A stretch of 64,000 nt of DNA from Chryseobacterium lactis (GCF_003815875.1 NZ_CP033924.1:868001-932000); one strand, 5' to 3'; positions 7,881 through 16,355 are shown, counted from the stretch's first letter. The notes: a model not told the origin generated them from the sequence alone. Numbers and translations are program-made.

Positions 7881-8303
7881 ATGAATAAGTTTGACAAGGC
7901 TTATCTAAAAATGGCTCAGGAATGGGCAAAACTCTCCTACTGTAAGAGAAAACAGGTAGGGGCTCTTATCGTAAAAGATAGGATGATTATTTCAGATGGT
8001 TACAACGGGACTCCTTCGGGATTCGAAAACTGCTGTGAAGATGGAGAGGGAAAAACGCACTGGTACGTATTGCATGCGGAAGCTAATGCCATATTAAAGC
8101 TGGCTGCTTCTACACAATCTGCAAAGGGAGCAACGTTATATTTAACGCTGTCACCTTGCAAGGAATGTAGTAAGCTGATCCTGCAGGCAGGAATTACAAG
8201 ACTGGTGTATATTAATGAGTATTCGGATGACGATGGAATATCGTTCCTGAGAAACCATAACATTGAAATAGAACAAATATCGGACTGTGAACTAAAAAAA
8301 TAA
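7881..8303 (+). CDS. dCMP deaminase (cytidine/deoxycytidylate deaminase family)
   Basis: Zinc-dependent deaminase of 140 residues, probably converting dCMP to dUMP to feed thymidylate synthesis. The HAE motif at 66-68 (LHAEANAI) gives the zinc ligand His66 and proton-shuttle Glu68. PCKEC at 92-96 gives Cys93 and Cys96. The N-terminal part KRKQVGALIVKDRMIISDG-YNGTPSGF is typical of dCMP deaminase/ComEB rather than tRNA or cytosine deaminases. It is followed after 6 bases by xerD and then a NUDIX gene, so the three are likely one operon. Confidence 0.88.
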   Translation: MNKFDKAYLKMAQEWAKLSYCKRKQVGALIVKDRMIISDGYNGTPSGFENCCEDGEGKTHWYVLHAEANAILKLAASTQSAKGATLYLTLSPCKECSKLILQAGITRLVYINEYSDDDGISFLRNHNIEIEQISDCELKK

Positions 8304-8309
8304 GCACAA

Positions 8310-9224
8310 ATGACTTGGGATGAAAAGATCAAAGATTTTGAAATATTTCTTCGTTTCGAAAGAAATTTTTCAGAAAACACGCTCGACGCTTACGTTCGAG
8401 ACATTAAGAAATTAAAAGATTACGCAGAAGAAGATCTGGCAAACGTCGGCCCAGATTCTATCGTCTACGAAAACCTGCAGGAATACATTTTCAATCTTTC
8501 TAAACAGAAATTTAGTGAGAGGTCTCAGGCAAGATGGATATCTTCGATAAAGGCCTTCTTCAAATTTTTACTGGAAGATGAATATCGTGAAGACAACCCT
8601 GCGGCATTACTTGAAGGCCCTAAATTGGGACTGTATCTACCTGATACCTTAAGTTTACCTGATATTAACCGAATTATTGCTGCCATTGAGGTCAATACAG
8701 ATCTCGGAAAAAGAAACCACTGTATCATTGAGGTATTGTATGGTTGCGGACTCCGTGTTTCTGAACTGATTGATTTGAAAATTTCAAATATCAACTTCAA
8801 GGAGCAGTATATTAAAGTCAACGGAAAAGGAAACAAGACCCGTTTCGTTCCTTTGGCTGATTATACGGCTGAATTATTGGAAAACTACATCAAAGAGGTA
8901 CGATCTAAAGGTAAAATTAATAAGAAATATGAAGACACTCTGTTTTTAAACAGCCGTGGAACATCCATGTCCAGAGTGATTGTATTTCTTATTATTAAAG
9001 AACTTACAGACAAAGCAGGGGTTAACAAGAAGATATCTCCACATACATTCAGACATTCTTTTGCAACGCATTTATTGCAGAATGGTGCAGATCTGCGTTA
9101 TATACAGGAAATGCTTGGGCATTCGAGTATCACAACAACGGAAATCTATACACACCTGAAAACGGAAGAATTAAGAGATGTTATTTTGAGTTATCACCCG
9201 AGAAATATTAATGTTACTCAATAA
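8310..9224 (+). CDS. xerD: Site-specific tyrosine recombinase XerD
   Basis: A 304-residue Xer recombinase that resolves chromosome dimers at dif with FtsK and a XerC partner. The N-terminal SAM-like core-binding domain spans residues 1-90. The catalytic set is complete: Arg149 in GCGLRVSEL, a likely Lys174 in NGKGNKTR, His245 and Arg248 in HTFRHSFATH, His271 in LGHSSITTTEIY, and nucleophile Tyr280. There are no nearby attachment sites or integrase partners, so this is the housekeeping enzyme and not an integrase of a mobile element. It starts 6 bases after dCMP deaminase and ends 3 bases before the NUDIX gene. Confidence 0.93.
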   Translation: MTWDEKIKDFEIFLRFERNFSENTLDAYVRDIKKLKDYAEEDLANVGPDSIVYENLQEYIFNLSKQKFSERSQARWISSIKAFFKFLLEDEYREDNPAALLEGPKLGLYLPDTLSLPDINRIIAAIEVNTDLGKRNHCIIEVLYGCGLRVSELIDLKISNINFKEQYIKVNGKGNKTRFVPLADYTAELLENYIKEVRSKGKINKKYEDTLFLNSRGTSMSRVIVFLIIKELTDKAGVNKKISPHTFRHSFATHLLQNGADLRYIQEMLGHSSITTTEIYTHLKTEELRDVILSYHPRNINVTQ

Positions 9225-9227
9225 CAA

Positions 9228-9740
9228 ATGAAATTATTGAAATATTGCCCGAGCTGTGGCAAAGAATCTCTGCATTGGGATGGTGAAAAGAAATGGAGCT
9301 GTCCCGAATGTGGTTTTACACTGTATAATAATGTAGCCGGAGCTGTCGCAGTTGTGATCAGATGTGGTGATGAAGTTTATCTTACGAAAAGAAACAGGGA
9401 TCCCAGAAAAGGAAAACTTGATCTGGCCGGAGGATTTGTTGATCCCAGAGAAAGTGCAGAAGAAACGTGTAAAAGAGAGCTTTTTGAAGAACTTCAGCTT
9501 GACATCGATATTTCAAACCTGAAATACCTTACCAGTCTTCCGAACATCTATCAATACAAAGAAATTGATTACAATACAATTGATCTCTTTTATGAATATA
9601 ATGTTTCGGAGAAGTTTGAGGTAAATCTTGAACTTTCGGAGATTTCGGAAGCGATTTGGATTCCTTTAAGGGATCTTAACCTTGAGGATATTGCTTTTGA
9701 TTCTCAGAAGAAGTTTTTTGAGGACTATAAAAAGAAATAA
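9228..9740 (+). CDS. NUDIX hydrolase with N-terminal zinc ribbon
   Basis: 170 residues. A zinc ribbon (Cys7, Cys10, Cys25, Cys28: CPSCG...CPECG) precedes a NUDIX domain, an order seen in NADH pyrophosphatase-like and related proteins. The NUDIX box is GGFVDPRESAEETCK then RELFEELQLDI, with all metal-binding glutamates and a Gln at the usual second Gly. The substrate is unknown; a nucleoside diphosphate derivative is expected. It is the last gene of the deaminase-xerD-NUDIX set, and a palindromic element with a T-run follows 20 bases later. Confidence 0.85.
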   Translation: MKLLKYCPSCGKESLHWDGEKKWSCPECGFTLYNNVAGAVAVVIRCGDEVYLTKRNRDPRKGKLDLAGGFVDPRESAEETCKRELFEELQLDIDISNLKYLTSLPNIYQYKEIDYNTIDLFYEYNVSEKFEVNLELSEISEAIWIPLRDLNLEDIAFDSQKKFFEDYKKK

Positions 9741-9759
9741 ATTCTTTTATTATAATATT

Positions 9760-9840
9760 CTCTCGCAGATTTTGCAGATCAGGCAGATGATTATGATTTT
9801 ATAATCTGCTTTAATTTGCAAAATCTGCGAGAGATTTTTT
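9760..9840. repeat. Palindromic element of the CTCTCGCAGATTTTGCA type, with T-run
   Basis: The left arm starting CTCTCGCAGATTTTGCA (9760) pairs perfectly over 17 bp with the right arm ending TGCAAAATCTGCGAGAG (9833). The pairing then continues imperfectly inward to ATTAT/ATAAT around a 6 nt loop. A T-run follows on the forward strand. Palindromes with a CGCAGATTxxGCAGA core are, as I recall, scattered between flavobacterial genes. Here it sits exactly between two convergent genes and can end the NUDIX transcript. Confidence 0.75.
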
Positions 9841-9873
9841 TATGATTAAGAATATCTTCAGAAATTTCCGGAA

Positions 9874-10332
9874 TTAATAGGCCTTGGATTTCAGCATTTC
9901 TTCAAAATACTGAATTAAAAGAGTTCTTTCTGCCTGTGAAAGATTAGCTTCTTTATGGTATACAATATAACCTGGCATTGGCATTGTCTTATGCTTAAGC
10001 GCCTCAATAGACCTATCCAGAATATTCTCTTTTAACTCCTTGTTGTATGTTCCCCAAATGGAAAAATTAAGATGTTCACGACCTTCGTTCACGTGGCTTT
10101 TTACAGACCATGAAACCGGAGCTATAAAAGCATACTTCGGATAGACTGTTTCATTCGAGTGGCAGTCGTAACATGCATTTTTAAGCAAGGTTTTTATTTT
10201 CTCAGGGGATTTTTTAGCATCAACAAAATTAACGGCCTTGTCAACCGGTTTATTCACCCTGTCAATAGGAACGAATTGAATCAGGGCAAAAGCTACTAAA
10301 GTCCAGAAAATTATTTGTTTTAGCCTTTTCAT
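9874..10332 (-). CDS. Membrane-anchored haem-binding protein (Haem_bd family)
   Basis: 152 residues. One N-terminal membrane anchor (about 7-21) precedes a periplasmic domain with a single c-type haem motif, CYDCH (Cys54, Cys57, His58), in the context ACYDCHSNETVYPKYAFIA. The rest (SWSVKSHVNEGREHLNFS-IW, then MPMPGYIVYH with possible Met ligand) is the Bacteroidetes haem-binding domain often fused to or near cytochrome c peroxidase-like proteins. The electron partner is unknown. It starts 3 bases after the Ig-like lipoprotein gene and is in the same operon. Confidence 0.85.
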   Translation of the reverse strand: MKRLKQIIFWTLVAFALIQFVPIDRVNKPVDKAVNFVDAKKSPEKIKTLLKNACYDCHSNETVYPKYAFIAPVSWSVKSHVNEGREHLNFSIWGTYNKELKENILDRSIEALKHKTMPMPGYIVYHKEANLSQAERTLLIQYFEEMLKSKAY

Positions 10333-10335
10333 AAT

Positions 10336-12114
10336 TTATTTTGCAGGAGTTAAAATCGCATTTTCTGATTTTATCTCTTTTTTTGCTTCTTGTTTTACTG
10401 TTTCTTTCTCTTCAGCTGCTGCCGGAGGAACAGGTACTTGTGGTGTTGCGGAGGGAGTAGTTCCTTTTGGACTATCCAGTGTTCTGGCATCTTTCAGATC
10501 CCAATCTTCCCTTGTTTCCCATAGAGCTCTTACAATTGCTTTTTTATAGAAAACATAAGCATCTTCAGCAAAGGTTTCATTGGCAAAATCCGCCTCGTCC
10601 CAATATTTATTATTGTTGTTATCTACAAGGATTCTCACAAAATATTCTTCGGGTTTGAGGATATCAAATTTCACCTTATCCCCTGATGTATATTTTTGAT
10701 ATACTACTTTTTCAGAAGAATCCAGTAACTGAATCCAGTAGCTTGAAGCAGGTGCATTTGAGAGGCTAAATTCAAGGCTGCCAAACTGCTCTACTTTATC
10801 TACATCAAAGTCAAAACGTTTTGATTGCGTATTTTTAGCATAAAAGGATGACACCGTTTCTTTAGGAATCGTAAGCTGATATTTCTTTCCGGTTACAAAA
10901 TCTGATTTTACAATGATCTGGTAAGGATTCGTTTCAGAAACTTTGGCAGTAAATTCCTGCGTGGTTAAGCTATCGCTTTTCAAGATCCATTTTGAAGGAT
11001 CGATTTTATCAACGATATAATTGGACAATATTTTAAAATCAGACTTTGGCGGCAAAGAACCACCACCATTGTCACTATTGATGTCCATTACATTTTTCTT
11101 ATTGTACTTGTAAAATAAAGATACGGTATATAGACTGTCTTTTTTCGGTCCTTTATCATGAGTAAACATGAGCTTTTCCGTAGTTTCCTGACCGATATTA
11201 TCTTTTACCGCATCAAACCAGATTCTGACAGAGTCTGATTTTGGGCGGTGTGTTACTTTTATATCTTTAAGCTTATCATTCGCCGATTGTACTTTCACTT
11301 CATCCGGATGTCCCTCAAATGTCATGATAACTCCTCCGGCAATTTCTTTCATATCCTGGTATTTCAAAGGTTTTTTTGAAGGATAGACTTTTAAATTTAA
11401 CCCCGAAATAGATTTCTCAATATTGATCGGTTCCTTTTGGAATCCTATCTTTTCCTTTCCAGGATCGTACACAGAATTTCCATTTTCATCATCAAAAGCA
11501 ATAATCTTATATTTTCCCGGAGACAGATAGTTCAGCTCATAATATCCATCGTCATCGACTTTGGTAATATAATAAGGCTTTTGCTTATAGTTCATGGTAT
11601 CTTTTACCTGATACAAGCCAACTACCAGTTTATTTTCGTTAGTTCCCGTCTTCTTTTTTATTTCCATCGCGTCTTTTACTTCACCGCTTACATACAGGTC
11701 ATCAAGTTTCTCACCTGTAGAAAAAGCAAAATTGAAGTAACGCAATATATTGGCCTCATTATTATCCACAATTGAATTTCCGAAGTTGAAATTATAAGTG
11801 GTATTGGCCTGAAGTGTATCAGTCCATTGAATGAGAACAAATTTATTAGCAATATTAGACGGAAGTATCCTCTTAATATTTTTGATAGGAGGAGAAATAA
11901 TCAGGTTTTTGTTGATATCTTTCAACGTAATATACTCATCAAAATCCAGACGGAGTTCGTGAATATCTCTTTTTACATTGATTCTTGTCGTATCAATATT
12001 GGAGCTTAAAAATTTTGGAGCTAAAGTATCTTTAGGCCCTCCGACAGGAGATCCTACTCTTGCACAAGAATGCACAAGAAAACAGATAACGAATAATAAA
12101 AGAAACCTTTTCAT
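10336..12114 (-). CDS. Ig-like (Big_5) domain lipoprotein, Bacteroidetes-specific
   Basis: 592 residues from the ATG at 12114. This start gives a proper lipoprotein signal (MKRFLLLFVICFLVHSC) followed by ARVGSPVGGPKDTLAP, the hallmark start of this flavobacterial family. A frame open further upstream would overlap the preceding gene and bury the signal. An Ig-like domain at about 25-130 (DTLAPKFLSSN...LRLDFDEYITL) is followed by a region that resembles a carboxypeptidase-regulatory fold (GYYELNYLSPGKYKIIAFDD) and a long C-terminal part ending in a Pro/Ala/Lys-rich tail. It is likely a surface or periplasmic scaffold; the function is unknown. It lies between the serine hydrolase and the haem-binding gene. 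Confidence 0.85.
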   Translation of the reverse strand: MKRFLLLFVICFLVHSCARVGSPVGGPKDTLAPKFLSSNIDTTRINVKRDIHELRLDFDEYITLKDINKNLIISPPIKNIKRILPSNIANKFVLIQWTDTLQANTTYNFNFGNSIVDNNEANILRYFNFAFSTGEKLDDLYVSGEVKDAMEIKKKTGTNENKLVVGLYQVKDTMNYKQKPYYITKVDDDGYYELNYLSPGKYKIIAFDDENGNSVYDPGKEKIGFQKEPINIEKSISGLNLKVYPSKKPLKYQDMKEIAGGVIMTFEGHPDEVKVQSANDKLKDIKVTHRPKSDSVRIWFDAVKDNIGQETTEKLMFTHDKGPKKDSLYTVSLFYKYNKKNVMDINSDNGGGSLPPKSDFKILSNYIVDKIDPSKWILKSDSLTTQEFTAKVSETNPYQIIVKSDFVTGKKYQLTIPKETVSSFYAKNTQSKRFDFDVDKVEQFGSLEFSLSNAPASSYWIQLLDSSEKVVYQKYTSGDKVKFDILKPEEYFVRILVDNNNNKYWDEADFANETFAEDAYVFYKKAIVRALWETREDWDLKDARTLDSPKGTTPSATPQVPVPPAAAEEKETVKQEAKKEIKSENAILTPAK

Positions 12115-12139
12115 GAAAATGTTTAAGCAAAAATAGACA

Positions 12140-13402
12140 TTATTCTCCAAAAACTTCCTGTCCCGTACTCAAAGTATCTTTATTGTCATTCATAACGGAG
12201 TGAAGCTTATCCTTTTGCAAAGGGAAATCCTCGAATAATCCTGACAAAGCTAATGCTGTATATACTTTGTTGGAATACTTATTACCGATCGCCACAATGG
12301 TCACTTTCGAATTCAGAAGGTGAGCAAAAACAGAATTTGTCCCATGCCACCATCCATTGTGGTAGGTTAGTTTTTCTCCGTTGTCAAATATTTTCATTCT
12401 AAAACCGAGTCCGTAGTTGTTCATTCCTGCTTTTTCATTGCTGTAGGGAGTGAAAACCATTTGCATCAATTCAGGCTTTAAAAAATCCTTTGAAAACATT
12501 GCTTTTGAAAAATTATATAAATCTCTTGGCGTTGTGTACACGTTTTTGTCACCATAAATCAGATCCAGCCTATCGAGTGGATATAATTTGTTGGCTCCGT
12601 AATAAAAAGATTGCGAGGCTGTAGGAATATCCTTCTCCTGAAAAATGTACGTATTATTCATTTTCAACGGAGTGAATACCATTTCTTTCATTGCCTGCGG
12701 GAATGGTGTTTTGGTTACCTTCTCAATCAATAATGCCAACATAGCAAAATTGGTATTACAGTACATAAATCCGGTGTCTGTATCTCTTGCCAGATCCGGT
12801 TTGTACTTGATAATCATATTCAAGATATCCTGATTGGTAACAAACTGCTTAGAAAGCTCTGCCGGCGCAGGTTGTATTTTGGTAATAAAATATTCGTATT
12901 TCGGAAGACCGCTTCTTTGGTCTAATAAAGTCTGAACAGTTACATTTGGATAAGGAAATCCGGGAAAATACTGAGATAGAGGATCAGACAATTTTATTTT
13001 TCCCGCTTCTACCAGCTTCATCATTGCCATAGCAGTCAATGTTTTGGAAACGGAAGCTACATGTAAAGGTGTATTTTTGTCGATAGGCATCTGATTACCT
13101 TCTCTTCCAAAACCTCTGTAATTTTCGTATAAAATTTCATCCCCTTTGGCTACCAGGATTCCACCGCTTAAATCACTTCCGTCCCAGACTTTTTTATAGT
13201 ATTGATCGATGTAACCAACCAATGACTGCTTGTTAGAAAGCTGATTATCAGCCTTCGTAAAAACACTTGCTAAGTCTACATTTCCGTAGTTAGGAAGATT
13301 GGTAGAGCTCCCAACTGATGCTTCTTTAGCTTCAGATTTATTTTTACAGGAAAATAGGGATAAAAAAACACTTACAATAAGTACAAAATTACACGTCTTC
13401 AT
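12140..13402 (-). CDS. Beta-lactamase-family serine hydrolase, lipoprotein
   Basis: 420 residues from the ATG at 13402, with a lipobox (SVFLSLFSC, Cys19). It has the class C beta-lactamase/PBP4* fold motifs: SVSK at 117-120 with nucleophile Ser117 and Lys120, a YCN triad (FMYCNTNFAML) and a C-terminal HNGWWHG in place of KTG. Proteins of this kind are D-aminopeptidases, esterases or peptidoglycan-related enzymes more often than antibiotic resistance genes. The substrate cannot be told from sequence. It is the first gene of a likely operon with the Ig-like lipoprotein (25-base gap) and the haem-binding protein. Confidence 0.87.
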   Translation of the reverse strand: MKTCNFVLIVSVFLSLFSCKNKSEAKEASVGSSTNLPNYGNVDLASVFTKADNQLSNKQSLVGYIDQYYKKVWDGSDLSGGILVAKGDEILYENYRGFGREGNQMPIDKNTPLHVASVSKTLTAMAMMKLVEAGKIKLSDPLSQYFPGFPYPNVTVQTLLDQRSGLPKYEYFITKIQPAPAELSKQFVTNQDILNMIIKYKPDLARDTDTGFMYCNTNFAMLALLIEKVTKTPFPQAMKEMVFTPLKMNNTYIFQEKDIPTASQSFYYGANKLYPLDRLDLIYGDKNVYTTPRDLYNFSKAMFSKDFLKPELMQMVFTPYSNEKAGMNNYGLGFRMKIFDNGEKLTYHNGWWHGTNSVFAHLLNSKVTIVAIGNKYSNKVYTALALSGLFEDFPLQKDKLHSVMNDNKDTLSTGQEVFGE

Positions 13403-13545
13403 GAGATTCAAAAATGAGCGGCAATTTAATAAAACTCAAAAATAAATTGTCAGAGTAAAGGCGACATTATGAATTATTTAACATAAATAGAGAAAAGAGA
13501 GAAATCGCAAAAAGGCGAAAGGGCAAAAGATAGTGACTAATAAGA

Positions 13546-13594
13546 TTAAAAAAAACCGGAAAAGTTTACTTTATATTCATACACTTTTCCGGCC
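13546..13594 (-). terminator. Intrinsic terminator after the hydroxyacid dehydrogenase
   Basis: On the reverse strand, CCGGAAAAGT pairs with ACTTTTCCGG across a 17 nt AT-rich loop and is followed by eight T residues. It lies 33 bases beyond the stop of the reverse-strand dehydrogenase gene. Confidence 0.85.
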
Positions 13595-13626
13595 CTTATA
13601 TTGTTAAATTCTTTTGCTTTTTTACA

Positions 13627-14559
13627 CTACTTACAGTATGAAGCTACAATTTTATCTACAATAAATTGAGCCAGCTTTTCCTTGCTCTGATGAGTCCATC
13701 CTGCAATATGTGGCGTTACAATCGCTTTTTCCGACTCCAAAAGATACTTCAGATCCTCGTTTTCAGCTTCCAGGTTTTCGAAGGATGATTTTTCGTACTC
13801 CAGAACATCTAAACAAGCGCCTTTCACTTTACCGGATTTCAAGGCTTCTACTAAGCTTTTAGTTTCCACATTTTTCCCCCTCGCTGTATTAATGAAATAA
13901 AAGTCGTTCTTCATCTCATTAATAAAGGCTTTATTGATCAGATAATTCGTTTCTGAAGTAAGAGGAATATGCAAACTCAACACCTCAGCAGATTGTTTCA
14001 ATTCATCCAAAGTAACCTGAGTCGCAAACTCATCAGCAAGCCCGGGAAGAATATCATGGAAAATGACCTTACATCCAAATCCTGAAAGTCTTTTGGCCGT
14101 AGCTTTTCCCATATTTCCATATCCGATAAGCCCCACAGTCTTTCCTAATAATTCATCGCCTCTGTTTTCTTCACGCTTCCAGATGCCATTTTTCACTTCC
14201 TGAGAAGCAATAAAAAGCCTGTTCATGATCACCAGTAACATTCCTACCACATGCTCAGCAACAGAATCTCTGTTTCCTTCCGGAGAATTGATCAGCTGAA
14301 TTCCCAGTTTTTCTGCAACGGGAATATCAATATTTTCCATTCCGGCGCCTACTCTGGCAATGAACTTCAGGTTCTTACCTTTTTCAAGGAAATTTTTATC
14401 TAAAGGAATTCTGCTTCTGATGATAATTCCGTCGTAATTATCGATTTTATGACAAACCTCATCATAAGAAGAAGTAAAATCCTCTTCCAATATAAAGTTT
14501 TGCGCCAAAAGCTGTTCGGTAATAAGGGGATGGTTTTTATCTAAAAGGAGTATTTTCAT
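13627..14559 (-). CDS. NAD-dependent D-2-hydroxyacid dehydrogenase, SerA-like
   Basis: 310 residues, the short form without a regulatory ACT domain. The Rossmann motif is GLIGYGNMG at about 143-151. Catalytic residues are visible: Arg227 in NTARG, Glu254 in DVLEYEK and His284 in VTPHIAG. It probably oxidises 3-phosphoglycerate at the start of serine synthesis or reduces another 2-ketoacid. No serC or serB is adjacent, so the phosphoglycerate assignment is an inference from the family. It has its own terminator (13546-13594). Confidence 0.85.
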   Translation of the reverse strand: MKILLLDKNHPLITEQLLAQNFILEEDFTSSYDEVCHKIDNYDGIIIRSRIPLDKNFLEKGKNLKFIARVGAGMENIDIPVAEKLGIQLINSPEGNRDSVAEHVVGMLLVIMNRLFIASQEVKNGIWKREENRGDELLGKTVGLIGYGNMGKATAKRLSGFGCKVIFHDILPGLADEFATQVTLDELKQSAEVLSLHIPLTSETNYLINKAFINEMKNDFYFINTARGKNVETKSLVEALKSGKVKGACLDVLEYEKSSFENLEAENEDLKYLLESEKAIVTPHIAGWTHQSKEKLAQFIVDKIVASYCK

Positions 14560-14603
14560 AGTTTAAACACTAATGACACTAATGATTTCACAAATAACAC
14601 TAT

Positions 14604-14999
14604 TTATAACGTTCCGTTGATCACTCTTTTTACTCCGTTTTTAAATTGAATTGTATTAAAATTGATCAACATTCCAAGTTTACAATTGCTTAAACGGAGA
14701 TAAGTAAGTATTTGAGCCAGATCAATATCATTTAAGGACTCAACAGATTTTATTTCTAACACAAATTTTTTCTCAATGAGAAAATCAAGCCTATAACCGA
14801 TATCTAGTTTTACTTCATCATAAACCAATGGCATAGGCTTTTGCTTTTCTACAAAGAGACTATTTTTATTTAATTCATAAAACAAACATTCTTCGTAGGC
14901 ACTCTCCAACAGTCCGGGGCCTAAAGATTTATGAACCAGATAACCTGCTTCGTAAACAATTCTTGATATATCATTCTCTGAAATATCCATTTTTTTCAT
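14604..14999 (-). CDS. GxxExxY protein (TIGR04256-type)
   Basis: 131 residues. The signature GLLESAY (29-35) in KSLGPGLLESAYEECL defines the family. Downstream, GYRLDFLIEKKFVLEIKSV places Asp72 before Glu82-x-Lys84, the layout of a PD-(D/E)xK nuclease-like core, so a degenerate or active nuclease fold is possible. The family is common in Bacteroidetes, often in several copies, and its function is not known. Both sides carry short repeat-rich tracts of ACAAAT/ATTTGTG and CACTAATGACACTAATG type that its neighbours lack, so this gene with its flanks looks inserted between hydroxyacid dehydrogenase and thioesterase. Confidence 0.9.
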   Translation of the reverse strand: MKKMDISENDISRIVYEAGYLVHKSLGPGLLESAYEECLFYELNKNSLFVEKQKPMPLVYDEVKLDIGYRLDFLIEKKFVLEIKSVESLNDIDLAQILTYLRLSNCKLGMLINFNTIQFKNGVKRVINGTL

Positions 15000-15004
15000 T
15001 TTTT

Positions 15005-15039
15005 ACCAGCACAAATCATTTGTGGAAATTTGTGCCGGT
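15005..15039. repeat. Palindromic ACAAAT-rich repeat beside the GxxExxY gene
   Basis: ACCAGCACAAAT pairs with ATTTGTGCCGGT around a centre that repeats ATTTGTG once more; further ATTTGTGTAATTTGTG copies follow to 15057. On the far side of the gene, 14567-14597 carries CACTAATGACACTAATG and ACAAATAACAC. Such tracts flank GxxExxY genes in other Bacteroidetes as I recall; this should be tested by search. Confidence 0.6.
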
Positions 15040-15069
15040 CATTTGTGTAATTTGTGTTTAAAAATGTTT

Positions 15070-15615
15070 TTATTTTTTATCTTTCTTCGGTTCCTGCGGC
15101 TCCTGGAATAACTTCTTAAGCTCTACAGACTCCAAAGGCTTCATTCTTCCGGAAAGGATTAATGAAAGTTCTTTTCTACGGAAGGCAGCTGCAAATCTTT
15201 CTTTTTCCTCTTCAGTTTCGGGAACCATTTCAGGAATCGGAATCGGGCGGTTGAATTCGTCTACTGCAACGAAAGTATAGATACCCGCATTGGTATGAAT
15301 TTTTTTCTGGTTAATTGGATCATCCAACCATACATCCACATACACTTCCATAGAAGTAGAGAAAGCTCTGGAAACTTTAGATTCCAAAACTACAACTCCC
15401 CCTTCAGGAATTGGATGATTGAAAGAAACGTGATTTACAGAAGCCGTCACCACTCTTCTTTCGCAATGTCTTGCTGCAGAAATAGAAGCACATCTGTCCA
15501 TCTTTGCTAAAAGTTCACCTCCAAAAAGGTTTCTTAAAGAATTGGTTTCGTTCGGAAGAACGATATTAGTCATAATCGTCAGTGATGCTGACGCTGTTTT
15601 TATCTTTTTTGCCAT
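15070..15615 (-). CDS. Acyl-CoA thioesterase, hotdog fold
   Basis: 181 residues, one hotdog domain (about 8-135) of the acyl-CoA hydrolase YciA/BACH kind, plus a charged tail ending in EPQEPKKDKK. The motif NSLRNLFGGELLAKMD (25-40) is the family's active-site helix region with GG and the acidic Asp40. ASVNHVSFNHPI and VSRAFSTSMEVYVDVW follow as the central strands. It hydrolyses acyl-CoA to free acid and CoA in the cytosol; chain-length range is unknown. Its first 16 bases overlap the end of the HU-like gene, so the two are translationally coupled. Confidence 0.9.
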   Translation of the reverse strand: MAKKIKTASASLTIMTNIVLPNETNSLRNLFGGELLAKMDRCASISAARHCERRVVTASVNHVSFNHPIPEGGVVVLESKVSRAFSTSMEVYVDVWLDDPINQKKIHTNAGIYTFVAVDEFNRPIPIPEMVPETEEEKERFAAAFRRKELSLILSGRMKPLESVELKKLFQEPQEPKKDKK

Positions 15616-16355
15616 TTATTCTTAGTGTTGTTTCGGACAGCCGGAGCAGGTTTTGTTACTTGTACGGCAGGTTTTGCTAATGAATCTTTTTTCAGAGAAT
15701 CAGAAACAGGAGTTTTCGGTGCATGCACCATTACATTAATCGTATCTTTTACAATCCTGTGTGTAGAAGTCTGTACAGATACTTTATTAAAGGTTTTTTT
15801 TCCAAAAAGAAGTTCCTGCTGAGTAAATACAAAGTATAAAATACCCAAAACCGGAATGATTAATAAGAAAATCCAGAGAATGGATTTATTGAATTTGTAA
15901 TCCTTTTCGCGATTTTCCGCAGGCTTCACTTTTTCTCCGTTATTAATATCGGAAAACCTGATCTCTTCCAATCCGTAAAAATCAGGACGTCCTGCTTCTA
16001 CTCTTTTTCCTTTAAAATGAGTGTGTCCTTCCTCAATAAAGATTGTTCCAAGGTTTTGAACTTCAAGAATCTGTTCAGCCTGAAGCTTTTTCTTCCAAAA
16101 ATCAGTCTGAATTTTCAGATCACTTCTGGAAGCTTCCAGAGACATCTGTTTTTGAGCGGCTATAAAAGCTGCCAATTCATCAGCCTGCACTTCATAGTCA
16201 ATTGTAAATTCGATCTGGCTGGCAGGAGGCAGAATGCTTCCGTTTTCAGAATTGATAATGGCCTTGGAATTTTTCAGAGAAAACACCCCAAAACCAGGAA
16301 CTGTAGCAGTTCCGTACTGTTTTAAGTATTCTAAAATGTATGCTGAAATATTCAT
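15600..16355 (-). CDS. Membrane-anchored HU/CCDC81-like domain protein
   Basis: 251 residues. The N-terminus (ISAYILEYLKQYGTATVPGF, then FSLKNSKAII) is the CCDC81-like prokaryotic HU domain, an HU-fold found in Bacteroidetes envelope proteins. A charged linker leads to a transmembrane helix at about 157-177 (KSILWIFLLIIPVLGILYF), then an extracytoplasmic Pro/Lys/Thr-rich tail. Proteins of this type often end in a peptidoglycan-binding SPOR domain, which is absent here. An HU fold on the cytosolic side suggests contact with DNA or protein at the membrane, but no function is established. It overlaps the thioesterase gene by 16 bases. Confidence 0.75.
   Translation of the reverse strand: MNISAYILEYLKQYGTATVPGFGVFSLKNSKAIINSENGSILPPASQIEFTIDYEVQADELAAFIAAQKQMSLEASRSDLKIQTDFWKKKLQAEQILEVQNLGTIFIEEGHTHFKGKRVEAGRPDFYGLEEIRFSDINNGEKVKPAENREKDYKFNKSILWIFLLIIPVLGILYFVFTQQELLFGKKTFNKVSVQTSTHRIVKDTINVMVHAPKTPVSDSLKKDSLAKPAVQVTKPAPAVRNNTKNKWQKR

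Noticed and set aside
8310..9224. Tyrosine recombinase as the integrase of a mobile element
   Set aside because: Full XerD architecture, housekeeping neighbours, no att-like duplications or cargo genes.
12140..13402. Beta-lactamase resistance gene
   Set aside because: Only the general SxxK/YxN fold is shared; HNG replaces KTG and it is a lipoprotein in a structural operon.
13500..13530. GCAAAAAGGCGAAAGGGCAAAAG tract as a repeat or short array
   Set aside because: Only three loose units with no spacer or symmetry; not a CRISPR or a clear tandem repeat.
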